Shown here in pieces: positions 7,091 through 14,525 of a stretch of 22,802 nt of DNA (positions are counted from its first letter, which is position 1; each line of letters begins with the position of its first letter). The DNA comes from DASZHA01 sp049644325. Lineage in GTDB: Bacteria; Chloroflexota; Dormibacteria; DASZGP01. Below the pieces are notes generated by a model. That model worked only from the letters and a program-made list of their open reading frames with translations, was not told the origin of the DNA and did no database searches. The stretch spans positions 1 to 22,802 of the forward strand of contig JBARRR010000028.1 of assembly GCA_049644325.1 (NCBI GenBank). Direction: 5' to 3'. The position numbers and the translations under genes are program-made.

Positions 7091-7953
7091 CGCGGCCGAC
7101 GGCCGCCAGCATCAAACGCGCCGTGACCCGGCGTCGCCGCATCCGGCGCGGTGGCGACGTTCGCGACATGATCCCCACGCTGCGCATGGTGGACCGCGAC
7201 GGCTCGATGTCGATGTCGTCGTTTGTGGCCTCGGGCAGCAGGGAGGCCCGCGACCTGGCCCCAGCCTGGACCCGGGAGCCCGCCATCCTCCTCGCTCGCC
7301 AGATCGTCCAGGAGGGCCTGCTGGCTCCCAGCCTGCGGGTCGCCGGCGACTTCCGAGCCTATGGCCAGGAGCGCGTGCGGCGCCTTGACCTGCCGGTGAT
7401 CATCGCCGCCAACCACAGCTCCCACGTCGACGTCATCGCCATCCGCGAGGCGATGCCGCGGGCCTGGCGCCATGACCTGGTCGCGGCGGCGGCGGCCGAC
7501 TACTTCTTTGAGGGCGGTGCTCGCCGGCTCTGGTTCTCGCTGATGTTCAACACCCTGCCGCTGGAGCGGCAGGAGAGCCCGCGGCAGTCGCTGCGGACTG
7601 CGATCCGCGTCCTGCGCGGAGGGGCGGCGCTGATCATCTTCCCCGAGGGCGGCCGCCTCACCGGCGACCTTCGCCTCCGGGAGTTCGCCTCCGGCGTCGG
7701 CTTCCTGGCCAAGCACGCAGGGGTGCCGGTCATCCCGGTGTGCGTCTGGGGCACCCACGAGGCGCTGCCCAAGGGCCGGACCGTGCCCCGCCCGGGGCAG
7801 GTCCGGGTCCAGATCGGGGAGCCGCTGCGGCTGCTCGACGGCGAGCGGCCCCAGGCTTTCACCGCCCGCGTTCGCGATGGTGTTGCCGCCGCGGCGGCCG
7901 AGCTGGGGGCGTGGCCACTGGTTTATGGACAGGAGTCGCCTCCGGTCCCTTAG
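7075..7953 (+). CDS. PlsC-like 1-acylglycerol-phosphate acyltransferase family protein
   Basis: This 292-residue protein has the acyltransferase block I motif H114-SSHV-D119 (HX4D, in NHSSHVD), a block III motif FPEGG at about 189-193, and the GVPVIPVCVWGTHEALP block IV region. These are the catalytic and acceptor-binding motifs of glycerolipid acyltransferases, which move acyl groups from acyl-CoA or acyl-ACP to a phosphate-bearing acceptor at the membrane. PEGG instead of the common PEGT is a mild deviation. The N-terminal region of about 90 residues is basic, and a later start cannot be excluded. The GTG start lies inside the end of the LarA-like gene (16-nt overlap), so it is the third member of a coupled operon. 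Its stop overlaps tail-to-tail with the minus-strand gene at 7950. The acceptor is not known; the acyl reductase in the operon suggests an alkyl or acyl lipid product. Confidence 0.82.
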   Translation: MRRDLTRPTAASIKRAVTRRRRIRRGGDVRDMIPTLRMVDRDGSMSMSSFVASGSREARDLAPAWTREPAILLARQIVQEGLLAPSLRVAGDFRAYGQERVRRLDLPVIIAANHSSHVDVIAIREAMPRAWRHDLVAAAAADYFFEGGARRLWFSLMFNTLPLERQESPRQSLRTAIRVLRGGAALIIFPEGGRLTGDLRLREFASGVGFLAKHAGVPVIPVCVWGTHEALPKGRTVPRPGQVRVQIGEPLRLLDGERPQAFTARVRDGVAAAAAELGAWPLVYGQESPPVP

Positions 7954-8468
7954 CCGGCCGCGTCCTCGGATTCGGAGTCGTCGCCCTCGGGGACGCCGTC
8001 GTGAATGACGCGTAACCGCGGCGAGGCCCAGGCGTAGGTCACCTGCTCGATGGGGCAGTCGCCGTCCTCGGCGCTGACCTCGAACTCCCAGTCCTCGCGG
8101 TTGTCCATCCGCCAGCACTCGTCGGCCACGTACTGGACCACGCCCTTGCGCCCGAGGGCGACGCCGTGGTCCTTGTGCGGCTCCTCGCCCAGCGCCGGCT
8201 CGATGTGACGGATCGCCTTGTGCAGGCGGAAGGCGCGGTCCGCCACCGCGTTGCGCTCGTCCAGCAGCCGGCGGTATACGCGGGTGATGTTGCGCAGGTC
8301 GCGCTCCAGGTGAGCGAGGAGCTCGAGGCTGCCGGATTCCTCGGACTTGGCCGCCGCCAGCGCTGAGGCGGCCCGGGCGTGGCGATCGCCGCGTAGCCCG
8401 CCTTCCAGGTCGGCAAGCAGCTCGGAAACGTCCTTAGTGGTCTGGCCCCCGTCCCTGTCGCTATGCAA
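7950..8468 (-). CDS. Small soluble protein of unknown function
   Basis: The product has 172 residues. The N-terminal half is charged and helical, probably coiled coil (SLELLAHLERDLRNITRVYR). It is followed by a more globular segment with GVVQYVADECWRMDN and EDWEFEVSAEDG, and a short acidic tail. I do not recognise the family. Amino-acid composition and the clean frame support a real gene. The start is TTG 8468, preceded by GGGACGGAGAGA as ribosome-binding region; a CATAAT hexamer at 8517-8522 on the minus strand could be the -10, giving a leader of about 40 nt. Its stop codon (7950-7952) overlaps the acyltransferase stop (7951-7953) from the opposite strand. Confidence 0.6.
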   Translation of the reverse strand: MHSDRDGGQTTKDVSELLADLEGGLRGDRHARAASALAAAKSEESGSLELLAHLERDLRNITRVYRRLLDERNAVADRAFRLHKAIRHIEPALGEEPHKDHGVALGRKGVVQYVADECWRMDNREDWEFEVSAEDGDCPIEQVTYAWASPRLRVIHDGVPEGDDSESEDAAG

Positions 8469-8588
8469 TCTCTCCGTCCCTTTTGGCGCCTGGTCCAGTC
8501 CGCGGCGCCTGCGTCGATTATGGGTGCCCCAATGTGAGGATTTCTTGAGCTTACCTACAGCCCCCAGTCCTTAACCTCGGCTGGGCAC

Positions 8589-8594
8589 TACAAT
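8589..8594 (+). promoter_or_regulatory. -10 element (TACAAT), acyl-CoA dehydrogenase pair
   Basis: TACAAT is a one-mismatch match to TATAAT, ending 8 nt before GTG 8603. Transcription would start at or within 1-2 nt of the GTG, a leaderless layout, and no Shine-Dalgarno is present. A canonical -35 is not visible at 17 bp. Confidence 0.5.
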
Positions 8595-8602
8595 TGGCGG
8601 CC

Positions 8603-9739
8603 GTGGATCTGACCCTCGAGCCCTCCGAGCAAGCCTTCCAGGACGAGTTGCGCGCCTGGCTGGAGAAGAACAATCCCGGCCCTGGTCCGGAGGGCCCGGA
8701 CCAGCAGTTCGAGTTCCGTCGCGAGTGGCAGCACAAGCTCCAGGAGCAGCGTTTTGCCGGCCTCAGCTGGCCTCCTGAGTTCGGCGGCCGGGGCGCCACC
8801 CTTATGGAACAGGCGATCTTCGGCGAGGAGATGACCCGCGCCAGGGCGCCCATGCCGGCCAACGTCCTGGGCCTGGTGATGGGCGGCCCGGTGGTGATCG
8901 CCCATGGCAATGCCGAGCAGAAGGCGCGCTTCCTGGAGCCGATCCTCAACGCCAATGAGATCTGGTGCCAGGGCTTCAGCGAGCCCGACGCGGGGTCTGA
9001 CCTGGCCTCGCTCAAGACGCGGGCGGTAAAGGTCGACGGCGGCTGGAAGGTAACGGGGCAGAAGGTGTGGACCTCGTTCGCCCAGTACGCAAAGTGGATG
9101 ATGCTGCTGGCCCGCACCGACCCGGACGCGCCCAAGCACAACGGCCTCAGCTACATGATCCTGGACATGAAGCAGCCCGGCGTCCAGGTGCGGCCGCTGC
9201 GCCAGATCACGGGCGAGTCCGACTTCAACGAGGTCTTCATCGAAGACGCCTTCGTGCCTGATGAGAACCTCATCGGCGAGGTGGGCCAGGGCTGGTCGGT
9301 GGGTATCACCACCCTGATGTTCGAGCGCGCCGGGATCGCGCTGGCGTCGGCGATGACCATCAAGCAGGAGCTGGGTGAGCTCGCCGCCCTGATCCGGGAG
9401 CGGGGGATGGATACCGACGCCGTGATCCGCCAGCGCTTCGGCGCCCTGGTGGTGCAGGCGGAGACGATGCGCCTCAACAGCTATCGCGGGCTGAGCCAGG
9501 CGATCCGCACCGGGATCCCCGGTCCCGAGGGCTCCATGGCCAAGATCCAGTGGGCCGACATCAACCAGGGCCTCACCGAGCTGGCGATGGACGTCAAGGG
9601 CGCCGACGCGCCCCTGGCCGACCCGATCTGGTCCTATCGCCTGCTGCGGGCTCGGGCCAACTCCATCGAGGGCGGAACCAGCGAGATCCAGAGGAACATC
9701 CTGGCCGAGCGGGTCCTGGGCCTGCCCAAGCTGCGATGA
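8603..9739 (+). CDS. Acyl-CoA dehydrogenase, catalytic-type subunit
   Basis: This 378-residue acyl-CoA dehydrogenase uses FAD to oxidise acyl-CoA to 2-enoyl-CoA. Visible family motifs are the N-terminal helical domain ending in LSWPPEFGGRGAT, the FAD/substrate loop WCQGFSEPDAGSDLAS, the TGQKVWTSFAQYA strand, and the C-terminal IEGGTSEIQRN, whose Glu (about 356) is in the position of the MCAD-type catalytic base. I chose GTG 8603 because TACAAT lies 8 nt upstream. TTG 8594 is the alternative and would add three residues. ATGA overlap couples it to the second dehydrogenase. In actinobacteria such adjacent pairs often form heteromeric enzymes acting on sterol side chains or bulky acyl-CoAs (FadE26/27 type). 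The substrate here is unknown. Confidence 0.88.
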   Translation: MDLTLEPSEQAFQDELRAWLEKNNPGPGPEGPDQQFEFRREWQHKLQEQRFAGLSWPPEFGGRGATLMEQAIFGEEMTRARAPMPANVLGLVMGGPVVIAHGNAEQKARFLEPILNANEIWCQGFSEPDAGSDLASLKTRAVKVDGGWKVTGQKVWTSFAQYAKWMMLLARTDPDAPKHNGLSYMILDMKQPGVQVRPLRQITGESDFNEVFIEDAFVPDENLIGEVGQGWSVGITTLMFERAGIALASAMTIKQELGELAALIRERGMDTDAVIRQRFGALVVQAETMRLNSYRGLSQAIRTGIPGPEGSMAKIQWADINQGLTELAMDVKGADAPLADPIWSYRLLRARANSIEGGTSEIQRNILAERVLGLPKLR

Positions 9740-10764
9740 GGTTCGACCTCAGCGACGAGCAGAAGGCGATCCAGTCGGCTGCACGCGACTTCCTGGGCAC
9801 GCGATACGACATCCGCAAGGTCCGCGAGCTGGCCGAGACCGGCAACTACGACGTCAGCATCTGGGGCGAGGTGGCCGAGCTCGGCTGGACCGGGTTGGCG
9901 ATCGCCGATGAGTTCGGCGGCCAGGGCCTGGGCATCGTCGAGCTGGCGGTGGTGCTGGAGGAGTTCGGCTACGCCCTGGCGCCGTCACCGTTCCTGAGCA
10001 ACGCCGCCGCCGGGCTGCTACTGCAGCGGGCGGGCTCGGCGGCCCAGAAGCAGCGCTGGCTCCCCGCCATCGCCAGTGGCAAGGCCACCGCCACCCTTGG
10101 CGTACTCGACGGCAAGGGTCGGGCGTTGGTGCCGGACGCCGGCATCGCCTCGGTCATCATCCTGGTCGATGGCCAGTCGGCCCGGCTGGTGGAGGGTCCC
10201 GTCGACAAATTGACCCGGGTGGAGACGCTCGACCTCACCAGGCACTACTACCCGGTCGAGGGCGGCGATGGTGAGCTCCTGGGGGGCGACGTGGGCGCTG
10301 GCATGGACCTGGCCGAGGTGGCGCTGGCCGCCGAGCTTGTCGGCGTCTCGCAGCGGGCGATGGAGATGGCGGTCGAATACGCCAAGGTCCGGACCCAGTT
10401 CGGGCGCCCCATAGGTGCCTACCAGGCGGTGTCCCACCGCTGCAGCACGATGCTGCTGGAGACCGAGAGCGCCCGCTCGGCCACGCTCTACGCCGCCTGG
10501 GCGGCGGATTCCGACCCCGACGCCGCCCCGATGGCCGCGTCGGTGGCCAAGGTAGCCGCCGCCGACGCCGGCTGGCACGTGACCGCATCGGCCCTCCAGG
10601 TGCACGGTGGCATCGGCTTCACCTGGGAGCATGACCTCCACCTGCTGCTCAAGCGGGCCAAGGTCGACGGCCACATCTTCGGCTCGGTCAGTGCCCATCG
10701 CGAGCGCGTCGCCGAGCTCAGCGGCCTGCCGTCACTCGTACCGGAGGGCGTCCAGGGGCTGTAG
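9736..10764 (+). CDS. Acyl-CoA dehydrogenase, partner-type subunit
   Basis: This 342-residue acyl-CoA dehydrogenase family protein is shorter than its neighbour. It has the family N-terminal domain (FDLSDEQKAIQSAARDFL, FGGQGLGIVELAVVLEEFGY), a degenerate middle domain without the typical Gly-Ser-Asp loop (TATLGVLDGKG instead), then RTQFGRPIGAYQAVSH and VHGGIGFTWEHDLHLLLKRA. It lacks the IEGGT-IQR catalytic-base segment found in the preceding subunit. That fits the non-catalytic partner of a heteromeric acyl-CoA dehydrogenase. ATG 9736 overlaps the upstream stop (ATGA). The 3' end overlaps the convergent ABC permease gene by 33 nt. Confidence 0.85.
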   Translation: MRFDLSDEQKAIQSAARDFLGTRYDIRKVRELAETGNYDVSIWGEVAELGWTGLAIADEFGGQGLGIVELAVVLEEFGYALAPSPFLSNAAAGLLLQRAGSAAQKQRWLPAIASGKATATLGVLDGKGRALVPDAGIASVIILVDGQSARLVEGPVDKLTRVETLDLTRHYYPVEGGDGELLGGDVGAGMDLAEVALAAELVGVSQRAMEMAVEYAKVRTQFGRPIGAYQAVSHRCSTMLLETESARSATLYAAWAADSDPDAAPMAASVAKVAAADAGWHVTASALQVHGGIGFTWEHDLHLLLKRAKVDGHIFGSVSAHRERVAELSGLPSLVPEGVQGL

Positions 10765-12012
10765 GCGGACCGCCCGCCGGCTTGGCAGGGCTCCGCCCAG
10801 GAGGCTGACCACGATCGCCAGGGCCACCCCGAAGGCCACCAGCACCGGCGTCATCACGAAGACGTTGGTGAAGGGAAAGTCGGGATTCTGGGTCTGAACG
10901 ATCTTGATGAAGACGACGTTGCCCACCACCCCGGCCAGCGCCGACAGCGCCAGCCCGAGGAGCCCGCCAACCAGCCCTACCAGCGCGGTTTCGACCAGGA
11001 AGATCATTCGCACCGCGCCGGGCTCGGCGCCCAGCGCCTTCATGATGCCGATCTCGCGCGTGCGCTCGAGCACCGTCATGACCAGGGTATTGGCGATGCC
11101 GATCGCCGCAACCACCAGCGCGATCCCACCGATCATCCCCAGGCCGGCGCGGATGATGTTGAAGAAGAGGTCGATGCGGGCCAGCAGGTCGGCCCGGCTG
11201 GCGGCCGTGAAGCCCATCGACTTGATCGAGTTGGCCACCGCCCCGGTGGCGCGGGCGTCGTCGGTCTGCACCACCACGCTCTCGTAGCCGACGTCATTGA
11301 GGTAGGCATCGGCGGTGGTCGACGAGGCGATGCCGTCCAGCTGGGCGCCCAATGGGGCGGCCATCACCAGGTTGGACACGCTGCCGTCGCGGGGAGCGTT
11401 GGCGCCGGTGTCGTCATAGACCCCGGCCACGTGCGCCTGGAAGGTTCGCTGAGGTCCGGCATAGACGATGCCCCCGCGGGGGTCGTTGCAGCAGACGCCG
11501 GCGCCGATGGTCAGGGTCGCCGGCTTCCCCACCAGCGACGACGGCGAGCCGCCCAGCTTGGTCACCATCGATTGGGGCACCAGCACCCCGTCGCGGTCGG
11601 CGGTCCCATTACCGCTGCCGGCCACCAGGGTGGCACTGTCGCCAATGGGCGTCCGACCTGCCCCCGGTGCCACCACCGATGCCCCGTCGACCGTGATCCG
11701 AACAGGTGGGGTGGAGAGGTTGACGACGGTGTGGTTGACATGGGCCAGGCCCTTGAACTGTTCGACGCTGGCGGGCGTGATGGGGTGGCCCGTGCCGCCA
11801 CTGCCGGCTTTCCCGGCTCCGACCATGACGCTGGTGACGGCACTGAAGGTGGCGGCCTGGCCGACCGCCAGGGCCTGGATGCCATTACCGAAGGCCAGCA
11901 ACGTGATCACGGCGGCGGTGCCGATCGCGATCCCGGTGGCAGTGAGTGCCGTCCGCAGCTTGGTGCGGGCCAGGTTGTCGCGGGCCAGCCCCAGGATGTC
12001 GAGAAAACGCAC
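10732..12012 (-). CDS. MacB/FtsX-family ABC transporter permease
   Basis: The product has 426 residues. It begins with a short amphipathic stretch and a first membrane helix (TKLRTALTATGIAIGTAAVITLLAF), as in MacB_PCD proteins. A large extracytoplasmic domain of about 220 residues follows, containing a CC pair (GAGVCCNDPRG). The last three helices are FtsX-type and include LERTREIGIMKALGA, the coupling segment that contacts the ATPase. Such permeases work as mechanotransmission ABC systems exporting lipids, peptides or drugs. GTG 12012 starts 3 nt after the stop of the ATPase gene, whose end provides a GGAG ribosome-binding site. Substrate unknown. The CC pair in the outer domain is unusual. 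Confidence 0.87.
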   Translation of the reverse strand: MRFLDILGLARDNLARTKLRTALTATGIAIGTAAVITLLAFGNGIQALAVGQAATFSAVTSVMVGAGKAGSGGTGHPITPASVEQFKGLAHVNHTVVNLSTPPVRITVDGASVVAPGAGRTPIGDSATLVAGSGNGTADRDGVLVPQSMVTKLGGSPSSLVGKPATLTIGAGVCCNDPRGGIVYAGPQRTFQAHVAGVYDDTGANAPRDGSVSNLVMAAPLGAQLDGIASSTTADAYLNDVGYESVVVQTDDARATGAVANSIKSMGFTAASRADLLARIDLFFNIIRAGLGMIGGIALVVAAIGIANTLVMTVLERTREIGIMKALGAEPGAVRMIFLVETALVGLVGGLLGLALSALAGVVGNVVFIKIVQTQNPDFPFTNVFVMTPVLVAFGVALAIVVSLLGGALPSRRAVRLQPLDALRYE

Positions 12013-12015
12013 GCC

Positions 12016-12735
12016 TCAGCTCTCCACGATTCTGCCATCGCGCATTCGGACGGTCCTGCCGGCAGCTCCTGCCACCTCTGTCTCGTGCGTGATCAGCAGG
12101 ATGGTCTGGCTGTGGAGCTGGTTGAGGCTCACCAGGGTCTCGATCACCAGCTCCGCGTTGCGGCTGTCGAGGTTGCCGGTGGGCTCGTCGGCGAGCAGCA
12201 CCCTTGGCTCGTTGACCAGGGCCCGCGCAATCGCCACTCGCTGCTTCTCCCCACCGGAGAGGGTCGCCGGCTTGTGGCGAGCGCGTTCGGTGAGGCCGAA
12301 CCGTTCGACCAGGGCCTCGGCCCGTCGCAGCCGCTCGGCGGGAGCGATGCCTTCGAAGACCAGCGGCATGGCGATGTTCTCCAGGACATTGAAGCGCGGC
12401 AGCAGGTTGAAGGACTGGAAGACAAAGCCGACCTCCCTTCTTCGGTAGCGGGCCGCATCCTTTGCCCCCAGTCCTGAGATATCCCGGCCGGCGGCCAACA
12501 CCCGGCCGCTGGTGGGGCGGTCGAGGGCGCCGACGAGGTTCAGCAGGGTGGACTTGCCGCTCCCCGACGGACCCATGATGGCGACGAACTCGCCGTCGCC
12601 GACCTCGAGGTTGACGGTTTCCACCGCCGCCACCTCGAAGTCACCGCGACCGTAGTGGCGGCTCACGTTCTCCAGCGCGACGACCGGCGACCTGGGCCCG
12701 GTTCCGGGCGCCTCTGCGAACGCCGTGTTGGACAG
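12016..12735 (-). CDS. LolD/MacB-type ABC transporter ATPase
   Basis: This 239-residue nucleotide-binding subunit has a complete catalytic set: Walker A GPSGSGKST, Q-loop in VFQSFNLLPR, signature LSGGEKQR, Walker B VLLADEPTG, D-loop NLDS and H-loop ITHE. It energises the permease encoded immediately downstream. The first beta-strand of this family (VVALENVSRHYGRGDFE) lies upstream of the first in-frame GTG (12666), so the true start must be earlier. The frame is closed just upstream by TAG, and the only plausible initiator behind the GGAGG at 12744-12748 is CTG at 12733-12735, 8 nt downstream. The operon is divergent from the catalase-Rieske gene. Confidence 0.9.
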   Translation of the reverse strand: MSNTAFAEAPGTGPRSPVVALENVSRHYGRGDFEVAAVETVNLEVGDGEFVAIMGPSGSGKSTLLNLVGALDRPTSGRVLAAGRDISGLGAKDAARYRRREVGFVFQSFNLLPRFNVLENIAMPLVFEGIAPAERLRRAEALVERFGLTERARHKPATLSGGEKQRVAIARALVNEPRVLLADEPTGNLDSRNAELVIETLVSLNQLHSQTILLITHETEVAGAAGRTVRMRDGRIVES

Positions 12736-12743
12736 TGGGCGAT

Positions 12744-12748
12744 CCTCC
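12744..12748 (-). promoter_or_regulatory. RBS (GGAGG) that sets a second CTG start
   Basis: On the minus strand the sequence reads AGGAGG, then 8 nt, then CTG (12735). No ATG, GTG or TTG lies in frame between the upstream TAG and the essential first strand of the ATPase. This is the second CTG start of the window set by a strong Shine-Dalgarno. Confidence 0.6.
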
Positions 12749-12817
12749 TAGTGATGGCTCTGGGTACTAAGCACCGCCGGAGCCAGGCTTATGACACGGC
12801 GGCGCCGCGCCTGCGGG

Positions 12818-12823
12818 TAAGAT
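12818..12823 (+). promoter_or_regulatory. -10 element (TAAGAT), leaderless catalase-Rieske gene
   Basis: TAAGAT ends exactly 6 nt before ATG 12830, which places transcription position +1 at the A of the start codon. No Shine-Dalgarno is present. No clear -35. Confidence 0.6.
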
Positions 12824-12829
12824 GCCCGA

Positions 12830-14098
12830 ATGGCCACGACCGAACCGCTGGGCGAGCGGCTGGTAACCGCCCTCCACGGGGTCCATGGTAAGCATGCCGG
12901 CTTCCGGGCCGCGCACGCCAAGGGAACCTGCTGCCAGGGGACCTTCACCGCCAGCCCCGACGCCGCCCGGCTGACCCGCGCCGCCCACATGCAGGGCACC
13001 GAGGTGCCGGTCACCATCCGCTTCTCCAACGGTAGCGGCGCCCCGACGATGCCCGACTACGCCCGCGGTGACGGTCGCGGGGTCGCGGTCAAGTTCCAGG
13101 TCCCTGGCGGTGAGATCGCCGACATCGTTGGCCTGACACTGCCGGTGTTCTTTGCGCGCAACCCGGCTGATTTCCTCGACTTCCTGGCCGCCACCACGCG
13201 TGACCCGGCCACCAACAAGCCGGACCTGGCGACGGTGATGGCCTTCCTCGAGAAGCACCCGGAAACCGCCAGCGCCCTCGAGGCCGCCAGCGGCGGACCC
13301 CTCAATGCCAGCTACCTGCGCTGCACCTTCAACAGCCTCCACGCCTTCGGTCTGAGGGACGGCGCCGACAACATCCGCTGGATGAGGTGGCGGCTGGAGC
13401 CCGAGGATGGGCCCGAGACGATCGAGAACGACGAGGCTCGCGAAGCCGGTCGGGACTACCTCCAGGAGGACCTGACAACCCGGTTGAGCCAGGGCCCCTC
13501 CGCCTTCCGGCTGCTCTTCCGCATGGCCGACGACGAGGACTCACTGGTCGACCCGACGAGTCCGTGGCCCGAGTCGCGCGAGTCGGTCTACGCCGGCCGC
13601 CTGCTGGTAACCGGCGTGGTCCAGGACCAGGACGCCGGTTGTGCCCAGCTGACGTTCGATCCCACCACCGTCGTCGACGGCATCGAGCTCTCCGACGACC
13701 CCATCCTGCACGCGCGGTCCGAGGCCTACTCGGTCTCGATCGCCAACCGCAAGGGCGTCCGAGCCCCCAACCCGGGGGTCACGCCATACATCGGCGAGGG
13801 CGTGACGATTCGGGGCGGCGGCGCGGTGCCCGCGGGGGAGATGCGGGCCTTCGAGGTCGACGGCGCCTCCGTCGCAGTGGCCAACGTCAAGGGCGACCTG
13901 CACGCTTTCCAGGACGTGTGCACCCACCGTGGCTGTCCGCTTTCTGACGGCGTGCTGGACGGGACGTCGGTGACCTGCGCGTGTCACGGAAGCATCTTCG
14001 ACGTCGTGACCGGGACCGTCGAGCGCGGGCCGGCCAAGGAGCCGATCGCGGTCTACCGGGTGAGCCGCGAGCGAGACGACCTAAAGCTCGAGGCCTGA
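12830..14098 (+). CDS. Catalase-like domain fused to a Rieske [2Fe-2S] domain
   Basis: The product has 422 residues. Residues 1 to about 305 match the small SrpA-type catalase/peroxidase family: distal His at 29 in RAAHAKGT, IRFSNGSG, GVAVKFQVPGGEIADIV, a WPESRE segment, and ARSEAY near 300, where the proximal heme Tyr is expected. Residues from about 325 form a Rieske domain with C364-T-H366 and C383-A-C-H386, a 16-residue spacing that fits the CxH-X(15-17)-CxxH cluster motif. It is followed by FDVVTG, as in Rieske ferredoxins. The first domain would use H2O2 or organic peroxides with heme; the second could feed electrons to the heme, making it a peroxidase or oxygenase rather than a catalase. 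The single frame is continuous with no sign of frameshift. The start is set by a leaderless -10. The 3' end overlaps the convergent gene by 18 nt. Confidence 0.85.
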   Translation: MATTEPLGERLVTALHGVHGKHAGFRAAHAKGTCCQGTFTASPDAARLTRAAHMQGTEVPVTIRFSNGSGAPTMPDYARGDGRGVAVKFQVPGGEIADIVGLTLPVFFARNPADFLDFLAATTRDPATNKPDLATVMAFLEKHPETASALEAASGGPLNASYLRCTFNSLHAFGLRDGADNIRWMRWRLEPEDGPETIENDEAREAGRDYLQEDLTTRLSQGPSAFRLLFRMADDEDSLVDPTSPWPESRESVYAGRLLVTGVVQDQDAGCAQLTFDPTTVVDGIELSDDPILHARSEAYSVSIANRKGVRAPNPGVTPYIGEGVTIRGGGAVPAGEMRAFEVDGASVAVANVKGDLHAFQDVCTHRGCPLSDGVLDGTSVTCACHGSIFDVVTGTVERGPAKEPIAVYRVSRERDDLKLEA

Positions 14099-14509
14099 GG
14101 ACTCGGTCTGGGCGGTGGCCTGGCGGAGCCAGAGCCAGGTTGCCACCACCGGGACGGCCGTGAAGAACCCCCCGATGGCGGCGCGGCGGGCACCACCACC
14201 CCTGATCGCGGTGACCAGCATCACGGCGGCGTCGGCGCCGTCGACCAGCGCGTTGTACGCGTAGACGTCGGGCTGGCGAGGCGACGACTGGACCGCGGCC
14301 ATGGCATGCATCCCCACAGCGATCTCCCGGACCCCGAAGAGTCGCGTGAATACGTCCAGGCTGGCGCTGTGGTGGGATGCCGGCAAGCCCATGACCCGGC
14401 GGAGGACGCCCGGCGTCACGATCGCGATCGCGCCGACGCCGACACGCGCAGCCGAGATCCCGGTAGCGATCGTTTTGATGCGGTCGTCAGAGAGCGCAGG
14501 CGCCGGCAT
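14081..14509 (-). CDS. DUF4267-like four-helix membrane protein
   Basis: This 142-residue protein has four predicted membrane segments and the features of DUF4267-type proteins: a Gly-rich first helix (ISAARVGVGAIAIVTPGVL), RRVMGLP, then LFGVREIAVGMHA, followed by DGADAAVMLVTAI. Function unknown. ATG 14509 was preferred over an upstream frame start at 14560, which would overlap the DoxX-like gene. A CACAAT hexamer 8 nt before this ATG could serve as its own promoter. It lies 16 nt after the DoxX-like gene and is probably the third gene of that operon. Confidence 0.6.
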   Translation of the reverse strand: MPAPALSDDRIKTIATGISAARVGVGAIAIVTPGVLRRVMGLPASHHSASLDVFTRLFGVREIAVGMHAMAAVQSSPRQPDVYAYNALVDGADAAVMLVTAIRGGGARRAAIGGFFTAVPVVATWLWLRQATAQTESSGLEL

Positions 14510-14525
14510 GCTGATCGATTGTGGG

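Noticed and set aside
6883..8118. Minus-strand frame of 411 codons across the acyltransferase
   Set aside because: It overlaps the acyltransferase with its HX4D and FPEGG motifs and also part of the gene at 7950-8468. Arg/Gly-rich shadow.
11431..12477. Plus-strand frame of 348 codons opposite the ABC exporter
   Set aside because: Antisense to genes with complete Walker and FtsX motifs. No recognisable domain.
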